A DNA stretch of 64,000 bases. Source: JAJUJL01 sp041736465 (GTDB taxonomy: Bacteria > Chloroflexota > Anaerolineae > Anaerolineales > UBA4823). Position numbers and translations under genes: made by a program. The notes beneath the pieces are model-generated. The model saw nothing but the letters and a program-made list of their open reading frames with translations. It made no database searches and was not told the origin of the DNA. Of the stretch, positions 16,763 to 25,681 are shown in pieces; position 1 is the stretch's first letter, and every line of letters begins with the position of its first letter. Where the stretch lies: contig JBGSTO010000462.1 of NCBI GenBank assembly GCA_041736465.1, positions 62,001 through 126,000 of the forward strand. Reading direction: 5' to 3'.

Positions 16763-17485
16763 TCAGGAAAGCTCAATGTAGATGCGTTTATTGATCTTGC
16801 CTTTGCTCTTGTAATCGGTGACCCGGATGCGCCCAACCTCACCGGTGCCGTTTACGTGGGTACCGCCGTCTGCCTGCAGATCAAGGCCTACAATTTCCAC
16901 CACGCGCACTTCCTGTATGCCTTCTGGCAGCAGGTTGATCTTGGTGCGGATCAGATCGGGGATTTGGAAGGCATCCCGGCGAGAGAGGATCGCTACCTTC
17001 ACCGGGCGGTTCTGCGCGACTTCATAGTTTACGGCTGCCTCTATGGCATGCACCAGCTCCTTCTGCATGGTTTCGAATTCAAAGTCCATCCGACCCTTGA
17101 GCGGATCCATGTCGCCGCCGGTGACCAGAGCGCCATAATTTCGGAAAACAACCCCGCACAAGATATGTAAGGCAGTATGGGTGCGCATCAAGGCATAACG
17201 CCGCTGCCATTCGATCACCCCACGGGCAGCATCGCCGGGCTCCGGCAGCGGGATATCGCCGTCGAGGTAATGCAGCACATCGGCGCCCATCTTTTTGGCG
17301 CGTGGGATGAAGTACTGCTGGTTGTTGATAGTCAGCCAGCCCTGGTCGCTGGGCTGCCCGCCTCCACCGGGGTAGAAGGAGGTCTGATCGAGCACAATGG
17401 CGCGGTTTTCGCTGTCTACGCTGGTGACAACCGCCTGGAATGATTTTTGGTAGCTATCCGTCTGATATAGGAGCCTGGTCATCAT
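16763..17485 (-). CDS. alaX: Alanyl-tRNA editing protein (AlaX family)
   Basis: 240 residues. An AlaRS-type second additional domain with SFYPGGGGQPSDQG (36-49) is followed by the zinc/editing motif H103xxxH107 (HTALH) and DGGTH with His210. The protein hydrolyses mischarged tRNA, normally Ser- or Gly-tRNA(Ala), in trans. The second zinc motif is usually CxxxH; here the cysteine position is Asp206. Asp occurs in some AlaX proteins, so this need not mean loss of function, but zinc binding may differ. It lacks the long C-terminal part of AlaX-L. Confidence 0.88.
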   Translation of the reverse strand: MMTRLLYQTDSYQKSFQAVVTSVDSENRAIVLDQTSFYPGGGGQPSDQGWLTINNQQYFIPRAKKMGADVLHYLDGDIPLPEPGDAARGVIEWQRRYALMRTHTALHILCGVVFRNYGALVTGGDMDPLKGRMDFEFETMQKELVHAIEAAVNYEVAQNRPVKVAILSRRDAFQIPDLIRTKINLLPEGIQEVRVVEIVGLDLQADGGTHVNGTGEVGRIRVTDYKSKGKINKRIYIELS

Positions 17486-17501
17486 TTTTCCTGTATGGGG
17501 G

Positions 17502-18038
17502 TCAAGCCTCGGTTGGCGTCAGTAGTTCTTTATCCGGGTTCGCGTATTGGAGCATCACCATCTGGATCAAGAATCCAATGAAAGCGAGTACCAAAAACAT
17601 GGCACCACGCGGTAATCCGCTGAAGGCAAAGTTCTGCACCAGGAGGATCGAGCCTCCCAGGCTGGTGACTAGAATAACACCATAAGCGAACGATGCCAGG
17701 ATAAGCATTGCGGTTAAAACGCCGCCTACGACGAATGCCTGGGAGGGAGTGAGTGGGATTGGCCAGCCATACAACGCCGGAATCGACAGCGCCAGATAGC
17801 CTCCGCTGAAGAAACCTGCCAGTGTGATCATTACCCTGCGCAGAAAATAGATGGCGAGCACTCCCCCCAGGGCGGCGGATAAGGCGTAGCTGATGCGTTC
17901 CAGCTCACTGTGCACGAATTGGATTTGATCCATGAAATGCGCCATGAGCAGGGCAGTGACGCCGGCAACGAACATCCAGGAAAGCTGGTAGCCAGCGATC
18001 AAGAAAATGATGCCGAAAGCTATGGTGATTAAGCGCAT
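17502..18038 (-). CDS. Multi-pass membrane protein, DUF4203/TMEM198-like
   Basis: 178 residues with about six to seven membrane helices and very little loop sequence. The run of small residues inside helices (GGVLTAMLILASFAYGVILV) and the length resemble the DUF4203/TMEM198 group, but the match is by general appearance. No function can be assigned. A minus-strand TATAAT at 18065-18060 and a GAGGAG ribosome site precede the ATG. The stop lies 16 bases before the alaX start, so the two probably form one transcript. Confidence 0.65.
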   Translation of the reverse strand: MRLITIAFGIIFLIAGYQLSWMFVAGVTALLMAHFMDQIQFVHSELERISYALSAALGGVLAIYFLRRVMITLAGFFSGGYLALSIPALYGWPIPLTPSQAFVVGGVLTAMLILASFAYGVILVTSLGGSILLVQNFAFSGLPRGAMFLVLAFIGFLIQMVMLQYANPDKELLTPTEA

Positions 18039-18059
18039 CGCTGTCGCTCCTCTGCATGG

Positions 18060-18065
18060 ATTATA
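18060..18065 (-). promoter_or_regulatory. -10 box of the membrane protein/alaX transcript
   Basis: The minus strand reads TATAAT, 21 bases before the ATG at 18038, with a GAGGAG ribosome site in between. No clear -35 element is present. Confidence 0.45.
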
Positions 18066-18260
18066 GCAAAAATCTTACCTTCCCCGCAGGTGTGATTGGA
18101 TGTCAGATTGGCGCTGATTCAATTTTCTTCTCTTACCATTGCGCCTCAGGTGGATTTCATGATAAAGTAAAGCTAAAGATCTACAGGTGCAGTCGCTGGC
18201 GGATAGCGCAGCCTGCACGCACCGGTAAGGCTGAGCCAAACCAATTCAAAGAGGTTTCCC

Positions 18261-19235
18261 ATGAAGCCTGTTCAGGAATTCGTCCAATTGGTGACAGCCA
18301 ATGTGGAGCAGGTCATCGTCGGTAAACGCGAGGCCATCGAATTATTGTTGGTGGCGCTCCTGTGCGAAGGTCATGTTCTCCTGGAGGACGTACCCGGAAC
18401 AGGGAAAACAATGCTGGCGCGGGCAATAGCCATCAGCCTGGGGGGACAATTCAAGCGCTTACAGTGCACGCCCGATTTGCTGCCCAATGACGTCACCGGC
18501 GTTTCTATCTACAACCAACAGAGTGGGGAGTTCGAATTTCGACCCGGTCCGCTGTTCGTAAACGTACTGCTGGCGGATGAAATCAACCGCGCCACGCCCC
18601 GCACACAGGCGGCGCTGCTGGAGGCCATGCAGGAGCAGCAGGTCTCTATGGATGGGATCACCCGGGCGCTGCCGCGGCCGTTCCTGGTGCTTGCTACCCA
18701 AAACCCAATCGAATATGAAGGCACGTTCCCGCTGCCGGAAGCACAGCTTGACCGCTTCCTGATGCGGCTTCCGGTTGGCTACCCGGCGCCTGGCGATGAG
18801 CGAACGATCTTGAACAACCTGCGCCGCGAGCACCCCATCACTCATTTACAGCCGATCGACTTTGATGAGGCGCAAATACCAGGGCGCAGCGGCATCGATC
18901 GCCTGCCTGCTATCGAGAGCATGGTTTGGGATGTGCACGTGGATGAGACCCTGCAGGATTATATCGTTGCCCTGGTCAATGCCACCCGCGCACATGCCGA
19001 CCTGCTCCTGGGCGCCAGCCCGCGCGCCAGCCTGGCGCTGTATAAATCCGCCCAGGCGCTGGCAGCTTCGCAGGGACGCAGCTATGTCACCCCTGACGAT
19101 GTCAAGCGGCTGGTGCCGTATGTGCTGCCTCACCGGCTGATCATTCGCCCGGAAGCCGAGCTGCGCGGGCGGACGGTAGGCCGCGTGCTGCAGGATATTT
19201 TGGAGAGCACACCGCTGGAGATGGGGGGGATCTAG
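18261..19235 (+). CDS. MoxR-family AAA+ ATPase
   Basis: 324 residues. The Walker A loop VPGTGKT is at 44-50, Walker B LLADEINRATP is near 108-118, and sensor I FLVLATQNPIEYEGT is the MoxR hallmark. MoxR proteins act as chaperone-like ATPases that activate or insert partners. Those encoded next to DUF58 proteins are linked to envelope stress and cell-wall functions in other bacteria. It starts the MoxR-DUF58-DUF4129 set. The ATG follows AAGAGG at suitable spacing. Confidence 0.93.
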   Translation: MKPVQEFVQLVTANVEQVIVGKREAIELLLVALLCEGHVLLEDVPGTGKTMLARAIAISLGGQFKRLQCTPDLLPNDVTGVSIYNQQSGEFEFRPGPLFVNVLLADEINRATPRTQAALLEAMQEQQVSMDGITRALPRPFLVLATQNPIEYEGTFPLPEAQLDRFLMRLPVGYPAPGDERTILNNLRREHPITHLQPIDFDEAQIPGRSGIDRLPAIESMVWDVHVDETLQDYIVALVNATRAHADLLLGASPRASLALYKSAQALAASQGRSYVTPDDVKRLVPYVLPHRLIIRPEAELRGRTVGRVLQDILESTPLEMGGI

Positions 19236-19250
19236 CCAGGGCGAATCAGC

Positions 19251-20435
19251 ATGGGCGATTATCTGCTGGCCTTCCTGATTGTGCTTGTTGCGGTAGCAGC
19301 CTTCCTGCGGGAGCAGTTCCTGTTCACGCTGGTGTATTTGCTGCTCGGGGTCTATCTGCTGGGGCGTTGGTGGGGCACACATACGCTGCGCTATTTGCGG
19401 GTTAAGCGGCGGCTGGACAGCCACATGTACCTGGGTGAACGTTTGAAAGTGGTTGTGGAGGTCGTTAATGAGAGTGTGCTGCCTGCCGCCTGGGTGCAGA
19501 TCCAGGAGAGCGTTGCAGTGGAAATCTCCAGCGGTGATCCGGTGCGCCATGTGATCGGGTTGGGTTCACGCGGCAAATCCCAGATCGAATACTGGCTGGA
19601 GGGCCGCAAACGCGGGTACTACCAGGTGGGACCGATGCGCCTGTACAGCGGCGATGTTCTGGGTATCATCGACCAGGAGGCGCATGAGGCGCCGTCCGAT
19701 TATGTGACTGTGTACCCGCGGATCATTCCTCTAACCAGGGTGACCATCCCTCCCAGCGCGCCGATGGGCTCGCTGCGCCATCTGCAGCCGATGTTCGAAG
19801 ACCCCAGCCGGGTGATTGGGAAGCGAGGCTACTATCCCGGAGATTCTCTGCGTAGGGTAGACTGGAAGGCTACCGCCGCCACCGGAAATATTCAGGTAAA
19901 GGTTTTCGAGCCTTCTATCGCCCTGGAGACGGCGATCCTGCTCAACCTGCACGCTCCCGATTATGGTGACCGCGAGCGGTATGAGGCGACCGAGCTGGGG
20001 ATCATTGTTGCCGCTTCACTGGCGACCTGGGTGATCGGCAAGCGCCAGTCGGCAGGACTATTGACTAATGGTCTCGATCAATTAACCGGCAGCCCGCCTT
20101 TGACGGTTCCGGTGAGGAGTGGGCGCGGGCACCTGATGCGCATCCTGGAAGTGCTTGCCCGGGTGGAAGTGGCTGAAAACGAGAGCCTGGCAGACCTGAT
20201 ACAGCGCGAGAAAGGCGGTTTAAGCTGGGGTACCACGTTGTTGGTCGTGACGGGCGCAGCGAAGGATGAGGATTTCGATGCGCTGTTCCAGGCGCAGCGT
20301 GCCGGTTTAGGTGTCATGTTGGTGCTGGTAGGGCGCAGCGGCGCGATTTCCCGGGCTGAGCAGCAGGCCAAACAGTTTGGCATCGCCTGCACCCGCATCG
20401 AGCGCGAGCGCGACCTGGATATCTGGCGGAGATGA
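19251..20435 (+). CDS. DUF58-domain membrane protein
   Basis: 394 residues. Two N-terminal membrane helices (about 5-45) are followed by a beta domain and the DUF58 core around the hallmark YYPGDSLRRVDWKATAATG near residues 196-214, then a von Willebrand-A-like fold. These proteins are regular partners of MoxR ATPases; the vWA-like part is thought to be what MoxR acts on. It starts 15 bases after the MoxR stop. The biochemical role is unknown in general. Confidence 0.9.
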   Translation: MGDYLLAFLIVLVAVAAFLREQFLFTLVYLLLGVYLLGRWWGTHTLRYLRVKRRLDSHMYLGERLKVVVEVVNESVLPAAWVQIQESVAVEISSGDPVRHVIGLGSRGKSQIEYWLEGRKRGYYQVGPMRLYSGDVLGIIDQEAHEAPSDYVTVYPRIIPLTRVTIPPSAPMGSLRHLQPMFEDPSRVIGKRGYYPGDSLRRVDWKATAATGNIQVKVFEPSIALETAILLNLHAPDYGDRERYEATELGIIVAASLATWVIGKRQSAGLLTNGLDQLTGSPPLTVPVRSGRGHLMRILEVLARVEVAENESLADLIQREKGGLSWGTTLLVVTGAAKDEDFDALFQAQRAGLGVMLVLVGRSGAISRAEQQAKQFGIACTRIERERDLDIWRR

Positions 20436-20445
20436 TGGGTTTTCG

Positions 20446-22131
20446 ATGAACGCAGATTTATTGGAGTCGCTGTCCTGGAATGAAAAAATCTCTACCCAGG
20501 CGAGCTATCTGTTGGTCGCCGGCATGATGACTTGCTTGCTGTCGACCCTGGCTTTGCTCGGACAGGCGATCGCCCCGGATTGGCAGGGCGGGTACTTTGG
20601 GCCCCTGGCTTTCATCATTTCTTTGGAGGCGCTCTACGTATATCAAAGCCGCCGCCGGCTGACATTTCCCGAAGCGGAGTGGTTTGGCTTCTTCGCAGCC
20701 GAATGGGGCATGATCGTGGTCGTGCTGCGAGCTTTGATTTATATCAAGCAGGGGCTTGCCCAGCTTTGGATCGACTTGTCCAGCGGACCCAACGGATTTC
20801 TGGAAGGATTTTTCAACGGCGAGTTTACCGCTGCCTTGATTGGGGTCATCCTGATTTGGTTTTTGACCAACTGGTTCGCCGACCTGCTGGCGCCGCTGCG
20901 CAATGATGCCACCCTGGTCATCCTGGCGGGAGGGGCGGATACTTCGGTGGAGCGGCATGCAGTTCGCCGCCAGCTTGCCAATATGGTGCTGGTGATCGGT
21001 GTATTCATGGCGCTGCTGACCGCCGGGATGCGCAGTGAGAGTTTTACCAGTTGGGCGAGGATCCCGCTGATGCGCAGCGGTGTGCTGAATGTGATGATTT
21101 ACTTCGTCTTTGCGCTGCTGCTGCTCAGCCAGACCCAATTTGCTTTGCTGCGGGCGCGGTGGGGCCTGAACCGGGTTAAGGTAGGCAGAAAAATCGCCAT
21201 TACCTGGATTGCCTATACCCTGGTATTCTTAACGCTGGTGGGTTTGATTTCTCTGGTGCTGCCAACCGGCTATACCTTCGGACTCTTATCCTTGCTGAAC
21301 TACCTGTTTGAACTGATCTACCTGTTGGGCGTGGTCATTCTGTGGCTGCTGTCCATCCCCATTTATTTCCTGTCCGTATTGCTATCGTCTTTGTTTGGGA
21401 TCTCGCCGCTGGAGAGGATACCGCCGCCTAGGATTGTGCCCCCGCCGGCAGTAGATGAAAGTGCTGCCAATCTGCTGCCTTTCTGGATGGAGATGGCGCG
21501 TTCGGTGATATTTTGGGCGCTGCTCATCGCTGCGTTGGGATTCACCCTGGTGTATTTTCTGCGGTCGCGTCGCCAGGACATCATTCGCCTTGGGCGTATG
21601 CCGCTCTTTCGATGGTTGAAAGACTGGCTGCTGTTGTTCAAGCAAAGTATGGTAGGCGCCCGGCTGCAGATCGGAGAAATTACCCGGCAGGGGCTGGCCT
21701 TGCTGCGCCGGCCTCGCAGCGGATCGACGGCTGGCGATGCCTGGAGCTTTCTCAACCTGCGCCGGTTGAGCGCGCGCTCAAAGGTGCGTTTCTACTACCA
21801 GGCAATGCTGCGGCGCGCCGGGGAAACCGGTCATGCGCGCCGTGTGGATCAGACGCCGGTTGAATTTGCTCGCTCCTTGGATGGCTATATTCAATCCGAG
21901 GCCGATAAGAGCGCACAGGTGCTCGATGAAAGCGCTGCAAAACTCGGGCAGCCAGAACTGGCAACCACAGCGGTATCGCAGCTTACCGAAGCGTTTATTC
22001 AGGCGCGTTACAGTTTGCAGGAGATAACTGTCGAACAGGCGGGATTGGCTCAACAGGCCTGGGATCATCTCAGGCGGGTGATGCAGCGCTGGAAAAAGCC
22101 CGGCGGACCCGCCAAAGGAGGGCAGACTTGA
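20446..22131 (+). CDS. Membrane protein with C-terminal DUF4129 domain
   Basis: 561 residues. About eight to nine membrane helices fill residues 25-385, and a cytoplasmic DUF4129 domain (about 440-545: FYYQAMLRRAGETGHARR, then TPVEFARSL) closes the protein. In many genomes the third gene of the MoxR-DUF58 set has a transglutaminase core before DUF4129. No Cys-His-Asp transglutaminase motif is visible here. ATG at 20446, 10 bases after the DUF58 stop, is chosen over a longer frame that runs into the DUF58 gene. Confidence 0.85.
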   Translation: MNADLLESLSWNEKISTQASYLLVAGMMTCLLSTLALLGQAIAPDWQGGYFGPLAFIISLEALYVYQSRRRLTFPEAEWFGFFAAEWGMIVVVLRALIYIKQGLAQLWIDLSSGPNGFLEGFFNGEFTAALIGVILIWFLTNWFADLLAPLRNDATLVILAGGADTSVERHAVRRQLANMVLVIGVFMALLTAGMRSESFTSWARIPLMRSGVLNVMIYFVFALLLLSQTQFALLRARWGLNRVKVGRKIAITWIAYTLVFLTLVGLISLVLPTGYTFGLLSLLNYLFELIYLLGVVILWLLSIPIYFLSVLLSSLFGISPLERIPPPRIVPPPAVDESAANLLPFWMEMARSVIFWALLIAALGFTLVYFLRSRRQDIIRLGRMPLFRWLKDWLLLFKQSMVGARLQIGEITRQGLALLRRPRSGSTAGDAWSFLNLRRLSARSKVRFYYQAMLRRAGETGHARRVDQTPVEFARSLDGYIQSEADKSAQVLDESAAKLGQPELATTAVSQLTEAFIQARYSLQEITVEQAGLAQQAWDHLRRVMQRWKKPGGPAKGGQT

Positions 22132-23168
22132 GCACAGCCAGTTCCGGGAAGCTGGTTTACTATTACCCGGAAGGACACGCTGCACACAATGAGCCGGGTC
22201 ACCCGGAGCGTCCGGAGCGGGTGGAGGCCATCCGGCAGGCGCTGGAAAGCGCCGGTATGTGGCAGGAATATCCTCATCTGCAGCCGCTGGATGTTCCGGA
22301 AGACATCCTGCAAAGCGTGCACAGCTTAGACTACCTGCACAGATTGGACACAGCCTGCATGCATGGGCTTCACCTGGATGCGGATACATACACCACTCCC
22401 CGCTCCTGGGAGCTGGCGTTTGCGGCAGCGGGCGGGGCGCTTGCAGTCGCCAAATCTGTCTGGCAGGGAGCAGCGCAGCGCGGACTGGCTCTCACCCGCC
22501 CTCCAGGACATCACGCCACCCGCCGGCGAGGCATGGGGTTTTGCTTGCTCAACAACGTGTCCATCGCCGCAGAATACCTGATTCAAAAGCAAGGCGCTGA
22601 GCGAGTGGCGATTCTGGATCTGGATCTGCATCATGGCAATGGCACCCAGGATATTTTTTGGGAACGCGGGGATGTCTTGTATGTGTCCACCCACCAATCG
22701 CCGCTCTACCCTGGGACAGGCATGCTGGATGAAATTGGCTCGGGCGCCGGCTTAGGAATGAATATGAATATCCCGCTGCCGCCGGGATCAGGCGACCAGG
22801 CATTCCATGCCTGCATGCATTCGTTGATCCTCCCGCTGCTGGAACGCACCAAACCACAAATGATCCTGGTCAGTTTTGGGTTCGACCCCCATTGGCGTGA
22901 CCCATTGGGACATTTGCAGCTCTCTGCAGCAGGCTACGCAGGCTTAATCCAAAATCTGGCTTCCTGGACAGACGCAAACTGCCAGGGGAGGCTGGCGTTG
23001 TTCCTGGAAGGCGGTTATGATTTGGGCGCAGCCCAGGCGTGCGCGGTATGTGTCACCGGAGCGCTTTTGGGTCAACAAATTGCCGACCCATTAGGGCCTG
23101 CGCCAAGACCTGAAGGCCGCTCCTGGCAATCTGTAATCAGTCAAATTCAGCAAATATGGAGTTTATAA
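22128..23168 (+). CDS. Histone deacetylase-family amidohydrolase
   Basis: 346 residues. It carries the deacetylase landmarks HPERPERV near residue 26, RPPGHHA near 124-130 (the general base His pair), the zinc ligands in LDLDLHHGNGTQDIF, the STHQSPLYPGTG loop and GFDPHWRDPLG (zinc Asp), and EGGYDL with the catalytic Tyr. Bacterial members deacetylate acetylpolyamines or other small acetyl compounds, and some act on proteins. The GFD loop has Phe-Gly-Phe-Asp-Pro where Ala-Gly-Phe-Asp-Ala is usual. It starts at TTG with AAGGAGGG upstream, overlapping the previous stop. Confidence 0.92.
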   Translation: MSTASSGKLVYYYPEGHAAHNEPGHPERPERVEAIRQALESAGMWQEYPHLQPLDVPEDILQSVHSLDYLHRLDTACMHGLHLDADTYTTPRSWELAFAAAGGALAVAKSVWQGAAQRGLALTRPPGHHATRRRGMGFCLLNNVSIAAEYLIQKQGAERVAILDLDLHHGNGTQDIFWERGDVLYVSTHQSPLYPGTGMLDEIGSGAGLGMNMNIPLPPGSGDQAFHACMHSLILPLLERTKPQMILVSFGFDPHWRDPLGHLQLSAAGYAGLIQNLASWTDANCQGRLALFLEGGYDLGAAQACAVCVTGALLGQQIADPLGPAPRPEGRSWQSVISQIQQIWSL

Positions 23169-23173
23169 AATAA

Positions 23174-25165
23174 ATGCAAGCAAACCTTCGCGCAATGGGA
23201 GCTAGAGAAAACCAGCAGGCGGTGTTCATCGATTTCGAGAATATCGCCTTGTGGGCAGATCGGGAGCTGTTCGACTTCGAGCTGACACCCCTGATCGAAC
23301 ATTTGCAGGCGCGCGGACCGGCTCTGGTGAAACGAGCCTATGGGGATTGGGGACGGTTCTTGCGCTACCGTGAAGAATTGATGAATCTATCCATCGATTT
23401 AATTCAGATCTACGCTGTCCGTCCTGGCAAGAACCGCGCCGATATCCGCATGGCAATTGATGCTGTGGAGATTGCCATGACTCGCCCGCAAATCAATACC
23501 TTTGTGATCGTATCCGGCGACAGTGATTTCAGCCCTCTGGTGGCACGCCTGCGCGAGTATGGGCGCTATACCGTGGGGATTGGCCCACGCAGCATTTCGC
23601 ACGAGCTGCTGGTGCGCTCCTGTGATGAATTCATCTACCTGGAGACCTTGTTCGGCGAAACCGGAGATGTGGGCGGAACTTACTCCAATGAGCGCGAGCA
23701 GGCGCGCTCTACGCTGCTAAAAGGGCTGCAGGCCCACGGACAGCGCGGCGAGGTGCCGGTTTTGGCGGCTAAACTCAAGCAAACCATGCTTTTGATGGAC
23801 CCGGCATTCAATGAGGTCAACTTCGGCTACTCACAATTCAAATCCTGGCTCGAAGATAATATGGACCTGATCAAATTGTTTGTCAAAGACCTGCAGCTGT
23901 TTGTCGCGCCGGTAAATTACGTGCTGGCGGGCGATTTGGGCCTGCTGCCTGTGGACGTGCTGCCAGAGCAGGAGGAAGAGTTCGATCGTCCCCAAAGCCT
24001 GGAGATCCAATACCGCCAGCTCTTCACCCGCCTGCGCCTGAATACTGCCGATTACTGGACGCGCCGCGATGTGCTCAGGGATATTTACCGGGAGCTGAAC
24101 GAACGTCCCAACGAGCTTAATTCCGAAGAGCTGCTGGATAACCTGCGTGAGCGCTACGAGAGCCAGAACTTAAACCGCAGCAAGCCGGTGCTGCGCGACA
24201 TCTTTCAAATGGCGCTGCGGCAGGACGCCTTCCGATTTGGGCAGGAACGCGTATCACCAGAAGCGCTGATGCGCCTGACCCGGGGGATTGAGAGCGAAGC
24301 GGATTTTGTTCTGCGGGCGGAATCCGATTTTGTGCATGCTGTGGTTCGCGCTGGGCAGGAGCTTGAGTTATCTACCCTGGCGCATTTGATCTTGAATGAC
24401 CGGAGCCAAGTCGAGTATATCCAGAAATTGCTGGACGATCTGCGCAAGCGTTCCTTGATCACCAGGAAAGAAAAGGGATACGCGCTCGCCGGGAGGGATG
24501 CCATTCCCTTCTGCAATGACCCGGCGCTGGAAGTCGTCTGCCGGGATGTTCTGGCCGTCAAGGTGCCGGATGGTATGGAAACCGGTGTGGCTGCAGCCCG
24601 TTCGCTGGCGAAAGCAGCCATGGTGCAGCGTTCGCAGGATTTCATTGCCGCGGCGAGTAATCTGCTTGTCGCATGCCGGCTGCAGTGGGATGCTGTGGAG
24701 CGCTCGGATACCGGCGCAACCTTGCAAGATTTACGCTGGTACCTGGCATCCTACGCCTCGGCAAATGCCGGTAAGCTTTCACAGGTGAGCCGAGATTATT
24801 CGGCTGCCAGGCCTTACTACCTGGCTTTCTTCGCCCTGGTGCAGGAAAGTGATCCATTGTGGACGCGCATGCGCGGCTTGATCAACCCGATGCTGTCGTA
24901 CTATTGGGCCAATGCCGGTCGTGAGCTGGATATCAATACGAGCACGTGGAATCTGGGTGGCAGTGCCCCGGCGCAGATCGCAGTGCAGATTGCGATGCAC
25001 CCGAATAGGGAGCTGCGTGAGCGCTGGCAAAGCCTGACCGAGGCCTTAGCCAAGGTGAACCCGGGGTTGGTCCGGCGAATTGCGGATCAGATCGACGTCA
25101 ACCGGTCGGAGTCGCCGGAGCAAGGCGCGGTGGCTGAGCTGATGGTGAAAATGCTTGAAAACTGA
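23174..25165 (+). CDS. NYN-domain putative ribonuclease with LOTUS domain
   Basis: 663 residues. An N-terminal NYN/LabA-like PIN-fold domain spans about 15-165, with FIDFEN at 18-23 and SGDSDF at 114-119, the acidic metal-binding residues of this family. A LOTUS/OST-HTH-like module follows (about 178-250: LKGLQAHGQRGEVPVLAAKL, then FGYSQFKSW). The C-terminal 400 residues are largely helical and I do not recognise them. NYN-LOTUS proteins are expected to bind and cut RNA. This one is much longer than LabA. It starts 5 bases after the deacetylase stop. Confidence 0.85.
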   Translation: MQANLRAMGARENQQAVFIDFENIALWADRELFDFELTPLIEHLQARGPALVKRAYGDWGRFLRYREELMNLSIDLIQIYAVRPGKNRADIRMAIDAVEIAMTRPQINTFVIVSGDSDFSPLVARLREYGRYTVGIGPRSISHELLVRSCDEFIYLETLFGETGDVGGTYSNEREQARSTLLKGLQAHGQRGEVPVLAAKLKQTMLLMDPAFNEVNFGYSQFKSWLEDNMDLIKLFVKDLQLFVAPVNYVLAGDLGLLPVDVLPEQEEEFDRPQSLEIQYRQLFTRLRLNTADYWTRRDVLRDIYRELNERPNELNSEELLDNLRERYESQNLNRSKPVLRDIFQMALRQDAFRFGQERVSPEALMRLTRGIESEADFVLRAESDFVHAVVRAGQELELSTLAHLILNDRSQVEYIQKLLDDLRKRSLITRKEKGYALAGRDAIPFCNDPALEVVCRDVLAVKVPDGMETGVAAARSLAKAAMVQRSQDFIAAASNLLVACRLQWDAVERSDTGATLQDLRWYLASYASANAGKLSQVSRDYSAARPYYLAFFALVQESDPLWTRMRGLINPMLSYYWANAGRELDINTSTWNLGGSAPAQIAVQIAMHPNRELRERWQSLTEALAKVNPGLVRRIADQIDVNRSESPEQGAVAELMVKMLEN

Positions 25166-25180
25166 GCCAGATAGCTTGCG

Positions 25181-25230
25181 ATGCTGGCATATGCTGGCAT
25201 ATGCTATGTGGCATATTCTATGCTGGCATA
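25181..25230. repeat. Clustered ATGCTGGCAT repeats, each a small palindrome
   Basis: ATGCTGGCAT occurs twice in tandem (25181-25190, 25191-25200), then a variant ATGCTATGTGGCAT (25201-25214), then TATGCTGGCATA (25219-25230). Each unit has ATGC/GCAT arms. They fill half of the gap between the NYN gene and the osmC gene, and could be protein-binding sites or a slipped-strand repeat. Confidence 0.7.
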
Positions 25231-25270
25231 CTTGAGACATACAGATTAATCCGCGGACCGGGAGGGCAGT

Positions 25271-25681
25271 ATGGGAGAAATTATCTTGCGCTGGATCGAT
25301 GGGAAGCTGATGGCGGCTAGCGATTCACACGGGCACTCCATTGTGATCGGGCGGAATCCGGATGGAGAGGGATTCCTGGGGGTGAAGCCATCCGATTTGC
25401 TGTTGATGGCGGCGGCTTCTTGCTCGGCGCATGACGTGATCGAGATCCTGACCAAACAACGCGAACCTCTGGAAGACCTCAAGGTCGTTTGCCGGGGAGA
25501 CCAGCAGGCGGATCCCCCGTATACTTTTACCTCCATTCACCTGCATTATGTGGTCAAAGGAGCGGTCAATCCGGACAGGTTGGAACGCGCCGTTCACCTT
25601 TCCGAGGATAAATACTGCTCTGTGATCGCCACGCTGCGCCCCGGCGTTCCGGTGAGCAGCGATTATGAGATCAACCCATGA
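25271..25681 (+). CDS. OsmC/Ohr-family protein
   Basis: 136 residues of OsmC-like fold. PSDLLLMAAASCSAHDVIEIL holds the first conserved Cys, and the second Cys is in EDKYCSVIATLRPGV, as in YhfA-type OsmC proteins. These proteins reduce organic peroxides with the two cysteines. The sequence is closer to the general OsmC branch than to Ohr. The stop overlaps the start of the M24 gene as ATGA. The ATG follows a GGGAGGGCAGT ribosome site. Confidence 0.88.
   Translation: MGEIILRWIDGKLMAASDSHGHSIVIGRNPDGEGFLGVKPSDLLLMAAASCSAHDVIEILTKQREPLEDLKVVCRGDQQADPPYTFTSIHLHYVVKGAVNPDRLERAVHLSEDKYCSVIATLRPGVPVSSDYEINP

Noticed and set aside
25181..25230. CRISPR-like repeat
   Set aside because: Units are 10 bases, directly adjacent, without unique spacers.
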